Of a DNA stretch of 64,000 bases, positions 43,656 through 55,500 are shown one piece after another. Source of the stretch: Pomacea canaliculata (taxonomy: Eukaryota > Mollusca > Gastropoda > Architaenioglossa > Ampullariidae); NCBI RefSeq assembly GCF_003073045.1, contig NC_037590.1:31876327-31940326 (forward strand), in the 5' to 3' direction. How positions within the stretch are numbered: position 1 is the first letter of the stretch; each line of letters starts with the position of its first letter. The notes beneath the pieces are model-generated. The model was not told the DNA's origin, did not search any database, and saw nothing but the letters and a program-made list of their open reading frames with translations. Made by a program: the position numbers and the translations under genes.

Positions 43656-44516
43656 ATGACCAAGTCAGCGACGACCATGTCAGCTGCAGGCAGCTCATCA
43701 GGACGGGGACAGAGGATGCGTCTTCGGCTGACAATGTCCCAGTTGTTAAAGGCCATCAAGAAGCTCAGCAATCAACGCGGCTACTCGCTCACCTCCATCC
43801 GCAACCGCTTGTGCCGCGACGTTGGCAAATACTCCATAGACCAGATCAACTCGGTGCTGCAACGAGCCATCCAAGCCGGACGGGTAAAGGAGATCACGGA
43901 AGACCGCTTCAGTCTGCTTCGCCACATCAACGAACCGGCTTCGCAAGCCTCTTCCTATGAAGTGTCGGAGGCCTCCACGAGCAGAGAGAGCAGGGGGAGA
44001 AGAGGTCGTCAAACTTCTGGTACACGCAAGACCACGTCTCAACGGAGAAACATACCAGGATTCCGCCTTCGGCTCGTAGTTGAAAAGCCCTCCAGACGTA
44101 GAAGGCGCGTGCCACCGTCTGGTCGTGCGGCTAGCACGAAAAACCGACAGCGACGGCAACAGAAGCAGAAGCAACAGCAGCATCATCATCATCATCAGCA
44201 GCAGCAGCAGCAGTCCAAGCAAAACCGGCGACGGCGCTGCATGCGTAATGAGGCGGCTGTCGCCCGCGACGACTCATCGTCTGAGGACGACGACAGCAAG
44301 AACCGACATCGTAAGCGTAGTGGGCGCGTGCCTCCTTCAAACCAACCATCTCGTCATGCGGCTGGGAGCAAGAACCGACGGCAACAGCAGCCCAAGCGTC
44401 TGCAGCAGGGCCAGCGACAGCGCTGCATGAGTAATATGGAGACGGCCGCCGCCTGCGACAACTTCCCGTCTGAGGACGAAGTGAATGATCATGACAGTGC
44501 CGGTGCCGACGATTGA
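43656..44516 (+). CDS. Linker-histone-like (H15 winged-helix) chromatin protein, copy 2
   Basis: Intronless, 286 residues. The head and globular domain (RMRLRLTMSQLLKAIKKLSN, SLTSIRNRLCRDVGKY, QINSVLQRAIQAGRVKEI) are nearly identical to copy 1. The tail is longer and has two related units, each running from VPPS through an Asn/Arg/Gln-rich stretch to RCM and an acidic SSEDD or PSEDE end (about residues 152-213 and 225-276). Unit 1 includes a His/Gln tract (HHHHHQQQQQQ) from a CAT/CAG microsatellite. It ends acidic (DHDSAGADD). The promoter has a tandem duplication, and codon usage in the head is unchanged, so it looks functional. Likely product: spermatid or gonad chromatin protein; inference. 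Confidence 0.78.
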   Translation: MTKSATTMSAAGSSSGRGQRMRLRLTMSQLLKAIKKLSNQRGYSLTSIRNRLCRDVGKYSIDQINSVLQRAIQAGRVKEITEDRFSLLRHINEPASQASSYEVSEASTSRESRGRRGRQTSGTRKTTSQRRNIPGFRLRLVVEKPSRRRRRVPPSGRAASTKNRQRRQQKQKQQQHHHHHQQQQQQSKQNRRRRCMRNEAAVARDDSSSEDDDSKNRHRKRSGRVPPSNQPSRHAAGSKNRRQQQPKRLQQGQRQRCMSNMETAAACDNFPSEDEVNDHDSAGADD

Positions 44517-44706
44517 CGTGCCGGATGTGATGCCGTCTGTATCGTGATGAGGGACAATGATTTTATGGAACTAATTGAACCGTGAAAGATTTCAGCCATA
44601 TTAAAATCGTGTGATCTGATTTGACCTGTCAGGTGAGGTTTATTACATGTGTGTGTGTGTGTCTGCGTTTCCGTTAATGGTATGGCCCAAACCGTTAAAA
44701 AGTCAA

Positions 44707-44712
44707 AATAAA
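44707..44712 (+). terminator. Candidate polyadenylation signal, H1-like copy 2
   Basis: AATAAA 191 bases after the stop, in AT-rich DNA. Confidence 0.35.
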
Positions 44713-44892
44713 TATGCACTTCTTCATAATAAATAAAATAAACTATAAATATAATAAAAATAAAAAATAAAATAAAAAATAAAATAAACACTAAAAATAA
44801 GTTTATTTGTTAAAATAACACTTTTGCAGGGATATGCTGTTTCTATTACCTTTGTTAATAAAGATGTTTCAATTTGTCTCTCTCTCTAAACA

Positions 44893-45060
44893 CACACGCA
44901 CGTACGCATGCAAGCTTGCACACAAATACACGCATGGGTTATCGGGTGGCACCGCGCTGAAGCTTGTCACAATGACATGCACACCTGGCTTTTAGGCTGT
45001 GCAACCCATCTGCAGAATAAATATCATCTCAGTTTCTGGAACACTATCAACACACACACT
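44893..45060. repeat. Duplicated block A, second copy
   Basis: Diverged copy of 41570-41770 (CATGGGTTATCGGG, GCTTGTCACAATGACA, GCACACCTGGCTTTTAG, CTGCAGAATAAATATCATCT). A CCACACACATTCACACT stretch linked to block A continues separately at about 45440-45460, so the duplicate is broken up. Confidence 0.65.
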
Positions 45061-45579
45061 TTTCTACTTAGATGAGTTTTACTGCAGAAAGGAATGAGCT
45101 ATGCATGAAAGAAAAAAAATGTAATAGACATTTAAGGCCCTTAGAAAGATGACTTAAATAACCCAACCATATTTTAAAAACATATAGACTCCCAGGTAAA
45201 TCAGTGTTGACATATGCTGCAGAAATTTGAGGTCTAGTTAAAAGATGTCACATGCAAGATCAGTTGTGCGTGTGGGTGCGTGTGTATGTACAGATTCAAT
45301 GCCTGATGGTCACGGACATACTATATGGAAATGCATATCCGATTGTTGTTGTATGATGCGTTGTAGTGTATGCATATATCCCCGCCCCCCATGTTAAAAT
45401 GATTATGAGAATAGACATTAAAATGTATCGTGTCGTATCACCACACACATTCACACTCTCTCAGGAGTACCCCCGCCCTTTCCCCTCTCCCACTTTCCCG
45501 AGGGGTACCGGTCCTCACTTTTGACACTTGCTAATGTCTGTTTGAAGATCGACAGAGAAAAATATCAGTTGAAGAATAA

Positions 45580-45923
45580 ATGAGCGTTAGCTTGTACAGA
45601 TCGCTATACAAATGCGTTTTAACTGTTGTTGCATGGAAACGCCGCGACGCCAACGGTTTTTCACGCAGTGACGTCAGAGTGTTTACCGTTCACGGAAGTG
45701 CGGCTGGCTTTCATCGCGACATGTCATGCCAGCCAGTGACATTGGCCAAAATCGACTGGTGTGTGGCAACTCCGGCAGCAAGCAGGTCACATCATGCGTG
45801 CGCTTGGTCACAAAAGACCGGTTGCAACACAGAGGTGACGACGATCCCGTCTGTCCTCACCCTGCCGCCCCCCAAACACGATCAATTCATCGCCGCAGTT
45901 CCAAACGACGGTCAATAAAATAA
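45580..45923 (+). other. Possible small intronless gene with CRE, unproven
   Basis: A locally GC-richer island in AT-rich DNA with overlapping plus-strand frames of 112 codons (45580-45918) and 65 codons (45726-45923). The shorter ends in a basic RSIHRRSSKRRSIK. A perfect TGACGTCA lies at 45669-45676 and AATAAA at 45915-45920. I recognise neither product and see no TATA box, so this may be chance or a decayed gene. Confidence 0.22.
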
Positions 45924-45949
45924 CATTTGTTTATTAAAGTCCATGATAA

Positions 45950-48799
45950 CATTACTCCATCGGTTCAGTAATTAACGCAAGTTATGACAGCTCACGAACA
46001 GTAGCAATTAAAACAAACAATGTTGTGTACACAAGACTGTTTTTCTCAGAATCGGTTATCTGCGTGCCAACAGTTTCGTTGTAGTAAGCACATAAACATG
46101 TTAAGAAAAAAGAGAGAGACAATCTGGGTAGCTGAAGTTGATTTGTTGCAGTTTGAAACTTTTCTCAGTACAGAGCCAAACAAAATAGTCCCACAATTGG
46201 TAACAAATTATTATTTTCAGTTGAATGTACAGGGTACAGATCTGCAGGTTAGATTATACAGACCAAGGTTGAGAGCACTCTGACATTACCGTTAAAGCAG
46301 CAACGGCTTTAGTCACACTTAAAAAAAATTACTTGAGGTCATGTCGTGGAGAGTGAATGTCGCAACCATTCTTCCTCCCACCTCCATTCTATCTTGTTCA
46401 CTCACTCTCTCATTTTTCTTTTTCCTTTCAGGTCACACTTTTTCCTTTGATCTGTTCTTCCTTTGTCTGACAAGATGATAATATTATTGATTTGAAACAC
46501 ACTTTCCCCTTACAATGCGATGGAAGTTGCAGGTATAAAGACCGACGTTGAGTAGCAGTGGAGGACAAATAGTACAAATGAAAGGACAAAAAGCAGGGAA
46601 TTAAGAACCCGCCCCTCTGGTATTTATGGCCGTGTAATTGTAAACACAGCGTTTACATGTTTGAGATCAATGAGGCTACGATTCCATCTCACTCTCACAA
46701 TAACACTGATGGGCATCATTGTTCATATTGACTGTGTGTGATCATGGCGTGTATGTATAATGGTAGTAATGACACGTATTTATACTGAAGGAAGTAATAT
46801 TTTATTTAGTAAGACTTATTTATTCTGATCATGACTGGTAGTTCAAATGATACTAATAAAGCCTGTTTACAAAAAATACTTTTTTTTGTCTTCCATAGGG
46901 CAGTTACGTGGTTCACAGTTATTAATGACATCTTCGCACACTCATACCCACTACACAAATCAACATCAGCCAGACCCATAAAATAAAGCAATCACAGTTC
47001 TCTCTGTCTCTCTTCTTCATCTGTATCAAAACCTTTGAATGCTTACAGAAGCTTTCTACCCAACTTAAACACCTATTACTAACATTGACAAATTAAACAT
47101 TTACCATCTGTTACTTAAGAAATAGGATAAAGTTTAAATTCCTATAAATTCTGACATCAAACCTTATCTTTGTACATATCCCAATTTTTCCCTTTTGTTT
47201 TAATGTCTTTGTTTTGTAACAGTGCAGTGTTTCAATTTCATCTATTCAGATCGAGGGGTAGATGTAAAGAAATGATAACTTGCTTTTTCTGTTATCTTTG
47301 TAAATAAAGATTTGTCATTCGTCTCTTTCTCTCTCTCTCACACACCCACACCTACACACAGTCATTTAAAATATGTGTGGCCTAAACAAAAGGACAGCCT
47401 CTTCCTGTCTATGTTTATACCGATAGCTATCATAACATCATTTCTTTTCTTGGCTTTGAATCTGTGCTTGGTGAATTGTCTGGTCCTGTTTGTAAGGAAA
47501 GCCAGACAAACCATAGGTAAAACGGGATGGGTGAGTATCGGGATGGGTGAGTGAAGGGATGGGGGCTAAATAACACGATCATGCGAGGACCAGGTGGACA
47601 GATATTCAGGAACAGAGGCCGAGACTTGAGGCTTACAGTTCGCGTCAAACAAAAGGCGACTTGCTCAAGTCTCAACCTGCACGGTAATGACACGGGCCGA
47701 CGATACTTCCCCCCTCCTACCAACGTCCCAGTACATAGTTGTTGTTTGAAGATTATATTCCCCACTTAGAACGAAGTGGGAGTAATCCCGTAGCCTTCGA
47801 GCGATCGCGCCGATCGGTAATTCTCGATCCACATAACGCGTCTCAAAGGAAAGCCACACTGGTTGCTCGATCGGTCTCTTGAACAAAAAGTGCTTTACTT
47901 TACTGCCAGCCTTTGTCACCTACCACACATTACACTCTGTCCCCTGCTGGGGTTTTTCTTTTCTTTTTGGTCTCCTTCAGACCCTTATTGCATTCCTCTT
48001 TAAGAAACCTTCTAACACGAAAAAAATTTAACTAAGCACGTCGATCAATTTTTCAGAGCCATTGTGAGTCTTGAATAGGGCCTCCAGAACCACAACCTGT
48101 CTGTGTGTATTATGTGCGACGGTGTTGTTGCATACATGTCTTTCTACGTCATGTACATTTTAGTGACAATTTCTTGCTTATTATGTTACATCCTTCTCTC
48201 TCTCTAGTAACTATGTAGGGTGGGGGTGAAAGGGTGAGTTGGTGAATATGAGGCTGATTAGTTCCAGCTAACCCTGCAAAAAGTGACAATGGTTATAAAT
48301 CATTAAAATGTTCGAGTTCTCACCTCTTTTGAGGTAAAGTTATTGTTAGGAATGGTCATAAAGAATTGTTTGTCACAGTCACTTTTACTCTGTTTCTTTC
48401 CTTCTCACTCAAAACTCAGCCAGCGAACGTATGTGCAGTTGAGAAGGATAAGTTCTTTTGCATATTATATATCAAATTCCATCAAATTAAAATTATATTA
48501 TTGCCTCATCTGATCCTGATTCAAGTGGGTAAACAGGCAGACGGAGGTAAAATTGACATGCTGATCGAGAACAGGTTTTAAACACTTTGAAGGTCCGTAA
48601 ACAGCTCGACCTTTCTGTCCCTGTTATCATGCCTTGAGACCTCTCGACAAAGTCCTGAAGGTGTGGCAAAGTGTAGACAGCTTAGGTAGGCCCTTAGCCA
48701 AATATATTATGCACTAAATATCTGGTTTTACTAACAGCTTACACATGTTTACACATGCTTTAGGATTACAACTTTCTTTTCTGTGTTGCTGTTGTTGTA
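45950..48799. other. Intergenic DNA, no supported gene
   Basis: The sequence near 47280-47345 (TTTGTAAATAAAGATTTGTC then CT and CA repeats) resembles 44840-44890, so parts of the duplicated landscape extend here. Short frames at 47312-47769 have no recognisable motif. Confidence 0.4.
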
Positions 48800-48926
48800 A
48801 GGTTGACGCGCGCATGCATATATATATATAGAAATGCGCGCATCTAAAGGTGCATTTACACTCACTACTAGTTATGATAACGAATTTGACTAGTAACTGC
48901 TAATTTACACTAATGAAGACAGATAC

Positions 48927-48969
<43 letters not shown>

Positions 48970-49195
48970 TTAAATGGGAAAACGATGACAAAGAGATGGC
49001 TGCTGTCAAGAAAAATGTGAAATAAAAGAACGCAAATCTATGTAGGTTTTCTTTCAAAATAAATTATGTCTCACATAATTTGTTTTCTGGGGAAAGAGGT
49101 GATTAAGGGTGGGAGAACCGTTTCTGGTGAAGGGGAAATTCCGCAGACCGTCTCTCCCTCACAGGCCATCCTCTAAAACGATGTTGATGTCAAAT
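48800..49195. repeat. Duplicated block B, second copy
   Basis: Diverged copy of 42285-42625 with an inserted GA microsatellite. Unlike block B's first copy, it is not followed by an H1-like gene within the next 3 kb. Confidence 0.68.
48931..48966 (+). repeat. (GA)18 microsatellite
   Basis: Perfect GA dinucleotide run of 36 bases inside duplicated block B, absent from its partner copy. Confidence 0.95.
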
Positions 49196-49199
49196 TTGC

Positions 49200-52158
49200 A
49201 ATACATTTATTAACGAACATTATAGATTAGTTTAATTCCTTTCTCTTTCTCCCTCTTGACGCAGTTTCAGTCTTCCTTTTAATGAACTCATTCTGTACTT
49301 TTTAAAAATCCCAAGCGCTGGTCTGCTCTCCACAGACACCTCACTGCTAGCCCTACCTTTCTTGTCACATGACTTCCTGGGTAAAAAGGACTTACAGTCC
49401 TGGAAACGCAGACCGAACAAAGGAATACTGGTGCAAGTTCTATACTCTTTTCTTTTTTTGTCTTTTTTTCATTCCTAGCGCGAACAGCCGAAGGCATGAG
49501 TCTAAAGGTTGTTCTGAGGGCAGTTGTTGTCAGCTCTCAATGTAAATGTAAAGTAGGTAGTCGTGTATATAAAAATAATGAAGACCTTGCATTGTTGGGT
49601 CGGTGTACATGAATAGGGTTTTCACAGCTGGAGGTCCTACGACAGGTAAGGATGGTCACCTGACAGAAAAAAAAAATGCAGAGTGAAATTCGAACGTTTT
49701 TGTGTTGCTGACGCCGTGTGAACGATCACATTTCACGCAGCAGACGTGAAGTCTTGTGTAAACAGTGCCCAGCACTTGAATGCAATGTAGTTCTCTTGGG
49801 AGGAGAACCAGTGAGGACAACTTGTTCAGGTCATAATTCCCAGGCAGCCATTTGTATTCTGGAATATTAAATGGAAGAGACTAAATCGTTGTGCATGCTC
49901 TGCTGTAAATCACGCACACTTAAAACAGACTTCTGACAAACAAACGGGAATGTTGAAGTCATATAAATTAACTGATTTATGCCAGAAATTCTCTCTCTCT
50001 CTCTGTGATAGATATAGGCACACGCTTTGGGGAAATAAAATCATATTTTACTGAGTTTATAGTTGACAATTGCCATTCCGTACACAGTGCCGCAGCAACA
50101 ATATAGTTCGCACATTTTCCGGAGTGAAATGGATTTCTACCAGATTCTGAAACGCTCATGACCTTTTCAGGTTTCCTGTCCTATCCCATTGACAACAAAT
50201 AGGTTAGGATCGAACTTGTTTCTCGCTTGGTTTATGACTTGGTGGACGCTCACTGTAAGTCTGATGAAAGGCCGCGAGGTCCCCCCCCATTCCCCCAACC
50301 CCCCAAAATTCATTGATTTTGTGGCAAAGCGCACAGAATAGAACTAGTCACGCTTTAACTAGACATTGTGAATGTTTTATTTTTTTCTTTTTCTTGGAAT
50401 TAGCCGCACACGGCACCATAATCTGTCTCCTGCCTACTTTCGGTTTTTTTTTTTTCTCTTATGTCTTCACAGAAAGAGAGAAAGAAAAAAGGGAGTAAGC
50501 CAGTAGTAACGAAAGAAAACGCAGAATGATAGTGAAATGAAAAGAAAATAAAAAAAACATTAAATAACGAGTGGCTAGTTAGAGGCTCGTTATAGTCTGT
50601 CACCTCATACGAAGTCGCCACCGGCCTTCTGTCTCTCTGAACAAAGAAGGCGTCGACTTGAAACGATTTGTTCGGATTACTGTAGAACGAGATCCACCAC
50701 GCCTCCTTCCCTTTCCTCCTGTTACTCATACGCAGTATCGAGGGCAATCAAGGGATCGGATCCCGAGAGTCAGGCAGTCAAAGTCTTCTGCTACAACCAA
50801 CGGTGGTACAAGAGTAGATATACGCGCGGAACCTGTCACAAATACGGTGTCCATTAATGGTGGCAAAAGAAATCCTTCAATTTTCCAAGAGCAATAATAA
50901 TAAAATATGAAATAAACTATCAAGGCTCGATCAGTTCCATACACCTACTTTTGGTCCATCCTACTTTCATAAAATATTAAAAGAACAATAATAGAACTGT
51001 TTTATCAAGCTCGTAAAATATGCCACTCTTTTTTTTATTTGTAAGACAAATAACCACTCAGCTTTAAAAAAAATAAATGGGGCATTACTTCTATGCCCTC
51101 TTTCATTACTATAATACAATTAACAATATTCACAGAAGCACATCAAGATTGCCTGTTGCTGCTCTGCCGGAGTACAAAGCTACACGGACCTATACACTCC
51201 GGTCCACAATCTATGTCATGCAAAGCTAGTTGTAGCTGAAAAGGTGGTGGTGGAGGTACCGGTTAACGTACATAAATTGGTTAATTATAAAAATAATAAG
51301 AACCCAGCCATGAACAGAAAGAACAATGTGACCAAAATGGAATTTATTGATCCATTGTCGTCGATAGTATACGTAGGATAGCCAGGACTGTAGGAGAGCA
51401 GAGGCACTAAAGGTCTTTTAGTGTCTCCGAGGAGAGAGAGAGAGAATGAATAATCGACCCTTTTCCTTGTACTAGATAATGAAATATTTTGTCAGTATTC
51501 ACGTTTTCGGGTGAGTGGTATTGATTAACTGTCCCGCTGAAGAAATGCATGTCAGGGTGCGAAGAAGAGGCATATAAATATTTGAACGGTTGACCGATTT
51601 TTATTTAACACAATAACTTATTTGTCGAACTAACACAATGGGTCAGATTCTTCAGTATGCACTATACTGCACTGTAAACTGGTTTTTCTCTTTCTTTAAA
51701 ATTTACGTTTGCATAAGTTTTTCTATCGTAAATTGTTACGGTAACATCTGCAACTATAGAAATAATAGAATTTCCTAGTAAAATGCTAATCATCCAAAAG
51801 AAACTGAACAAAGGTTGTGCGTGTGTACTTTCTGATGAAATTTCTTAATTTCAGATTTTAAAAGTTTATTTATTCACTTGGTGTAAGTATGAGAAAGTAC
51901 AGATCTGTAGACTCACTTTGTCTCCATTGTTTATCATTAGAAGGAGAGAAAGAATAATTACAGAGTTAAAAAATAAAACGATCGTAAGTATTGATGCTAT
52001 CAAAAGCAGTACCGTATGTTGATTTGACATTTTAATCTTCTATCTTTTGAAACGCAGTGGATTACTGGTATGGATCGTGCCTTTTCTGGTTCGACACATC
52101 GAAAGCCACGGCAGGGGAACTTCATGCGAGACCGCAGTGCACAGCTGTGTGTGTGCCT
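49200..52158. other. Intergenic DNA upstream of the Cys-repeat gene
   Basis: No supported exon. Frames at 50400-50944 and 52070-52318 are short, overlap on both strands and show no family signature. An untranslated 5' exon of the downstream gene may be hidden here (CTTACTTTCAG at 52416-52426 looks like an acceptor). Confidence 0.35.
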
Positions 52159-52171
52159 GTTGCTAGGCAAC
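52159..52171. promoter_or_regulatory. X-box-like palindrome upstream of the Cys-repeat gene
   Basis: GTTGCTAGGCAAC, a 13-bp near-palindrome close to the RFX X-box (GTNRCC-N-RGYAAC), 414 bases before the start codon. RFX factors drive cilium and sperm genes. Function here is inferred from the motif alone. Confidence 0.4.
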
Positions 52172-52584
52172 ACAACTTTCCGCATGTCGCACATTGATAT
52201 TCAGAAGCCTCGTTTTCGCTTTCAGGGGTGGAGCAGACGGCGCGAAACAATCGGCAAAGTTATGAGCTCGAAGCCGCTGAGACACGCGTTTCTCTGTAGC
52301 GAAGAGAAAACGATATAGAAACCCTGACAGTGTGAGGAATACGTGCAAAGACTAAGGACAACAATGACGTATTTTAACGGGGAAGCTATGATTGATGTCA
52401 ACATTGGATTCTCTTACTTTCAGAACTTCGCGTGGTGAACAGCAAGCCTTCTGCTTCTACTGTATACAAGTGTATGTGAGTGTTGCGAACTGCGTCTATC
52501 TGCATTACTAAAAGTGTAATTTTTTCGTGTGTGCGTGTTTCCTGCTGAGATTTACTTCAAGAGAAGACAGATGAAATGAACTAA

Positions 52585-55500
52585 ATGGATAAATACATTC
52601 CAGGAGTACTGTTTCTACTTTGCGTGTCGTCTTTTACTGCTGCAGTTAACGGTAAGACAAGATCGAGCCACTCGACGATTCGGGTGTTTATAGAATTAGC
52701 GACGGACTCTCATAGATTACCATATTTCAACTCTGTGAGAACATTTCCACGAATCATGTAGCGTCACAGATAGAGAAATGAATTAACGGTTATTATTCAA
52801 CAAACTTTATATGGATAGAATTTGCAAGGTGATGCATGGGGTTAAATTGGGGTAAACTGGAAAAGCCATTTATGAATTGACCATATATATATTATAAAGT
52901 ACTGCATTGCTGAGGTACGTGCGAATACAGCTAAATGTAGTCTGTTCAACAGATGAAAGATGATTATTTTGTATACTTTGATAATACACTACACTATATG
53001 TTATCGACTAACGTAACACGTACGCACACACACACAATAACGTACTTGCGTGCTCGATCTCTCGCTCTCATACACATTCCATCTTAATTTTTCCTTGCTC
53101 TTTTTCTCTCACGTACACGCGCGTGTACAGGGATAATTTGGCCACACTTTCAAACAGCCTATCTCACGCTGACGTACAGACGCACGTACGAACAGGCGCG
53201 TAGGGCAAGGGTAGATCGAACAATGATCGAACAATCGAATTTTTTTTGGGAAAAAAAAATAAGTGTGCTGTAAATGAGATTGGATCTAGTGTACCTACGA
53301 AGTGGAGATGTGCAGAATATTTTTGTTGCCATTTGTTCGCAGCACTATGCAACTGTGGAACAGACTGTAATGGCAGCTGTTCCCCAGGCACCTACTTTCA
53401 TACTAACTCAAGCACATGCCAGACATGCCCCCAAGGGGCCTAGTAAGTATATTATTTTCGATGAAGTGTCTTAATTATCCTCATTTATTATTTTTAACTA
53501 CAATAATTTCACAGTCGTCAAGAATGCCTCCCCCCTTCTCTCTCTCTCACACACACACATGCTAGATGGAGCTGGATGGCCATAACTAGATGCAACTTTG
53601 ATTAATAGAAAATTAAGTTTCTGTATTTTCTTCTTTTCTTTAGAAATCTTAGTCAAGAAACAAAATGAAGCATTGTAAATTAAAATAAATTAAAATATTT
53701 AAAATAAGGCGTAAGACATTTGACAAATGTTGTTATTTTGACATTCTGTTGGCTTTCTAGCCAGCATTCCCAGTTGGCACTGTGCCATATCCTTGTTCTA
53801 TTTTTGCTGTTTGATCACCTGGAAAGTGATCATGCTGATTTGATTTTAATGAGCTTACAGTCATATATGATCCTGTGCACAGATATGCAAACACATACCT
53901 GTATATGCAATTAAGCTTGAATAAATGCATTTGTACACACAAATATTGTTTGGTAAACCAAAATTGTAAAATTTTTGTCAAATTTTTATTATTTATTTAG
54001 TATTTATTTTTATTGACTTTATTAAAAATAATTTTCAGCTGTCCTGGTGGAGCACAACCCATGATAAAATGTAAAGCAGGAGCATACAGCGCACAGACTG
54101 GGCAGTCTAGTTCTACCAGCTGTGTAGTATGTAATATTTTTTGTCATTGGATTTTGAGATTTTCTGTACATATAGGGGTGGTACAGACTAGTAATTAGTG
54201 TTCCAATTGCAGGTGGAGCAAAAAGCTTACATAGACATCATAAGCTATTGCAGAGCTTTTGATACTTTATGGTATTTTCTCTTAACTGAATTATACTGGA
54301 TGCCTGGCATCAGCTTTTCATTTGAATAAATGATGTGCTCAAATAATTTTTGGTTTATAGAGATGTAGAACTTACTGGCCATTTTCAGAGCTGTCCTGCA
54401 GGTCAATATTCAGATCAGGATGGGTCAACAAGCTGCAAAAGCTGTCCTGTAGGCCATGCATGTTCATCCAATGGCACTAGCACACCAACCAGTTGTGGAA
54501 CTGGACAGTATGCCTTGGGAGGTGCCAGCAAATGTGTTGTTTGCCCCATAGGGTCCTATTGCCCAAATTCGGGAAATTCATCAGTTTTGTGTGATGCAGG
54601 ATATTACACTTCTAGTACAGGTAAAGACATTTTATAATTTGTAAAATAAAAAGATAAAAGGTAAACAAAAATCAGCATCATTTAGCATGTCATTTTTTGT
54701 TTTGCAGTGCGATTTCATGACAATGAATTTAGAGACTCAGTGTTTGTATTTCCTTGGTCCAGGTCAGACTAGCTGTGTTCAGTGTCCAGCAGGATCACAG
54801 TGCCCCAATCGAGGAGCACCTGTGGTATGTCCAGCAGGCTTGTACAGTACACTGGGCCTGGGTTATTGCCTACCTTGTCCGGCAGGGACATACTCTGGCA
54901 GCCAAGGTTTGTCATCTTTCATTCTTCATGAAAACTCTGCATCTGCATATTACTGAAGTAATTACTTCTAAGATCATTTTTTTAAGAATGAAGAACTACA
55001 TCAGTTTGTTTTATTTTTCAAACAGGTGGATATGACAAGGTTGTGGATTTTTCAAAGCTCCTCTTACAATGTTTATTTGCTTTTGGTGTATTGTTATTTT
55101 TTTTAATCAAATGCTGAATGTGAAAATGCATGTAAAATGTAAGTTAACTGGAAGATTTTTCAGACATATTTTTAAACTTTTCACTGGATGAGAGGTTTGA
55201 GCATGACTGACATGGTAATTTAGTATATTCAGGACAGTTGTGCATGTTCATAAAGATGAAGTTGTCGTCTGTTGCCAGGGTCCAGCTCCTGCTTACCATG
55301 CACCAAAGGCCACTACTGTGGCAATGCCACCTCAGTCCCACAAGCTTGCAGTGCTGGTTATGTTGCTTCTGCTGGCAGCTCTGTCTGCACTCTATGTTCC
55401 TCAGGTGATTGGGATACTTCAGAATTTGTTTAACTCCTGTGTACTGAAAAAGCAAACATGATCACTGTTGTAACAGGAAAAAAAAAAGGTACTATAACGT

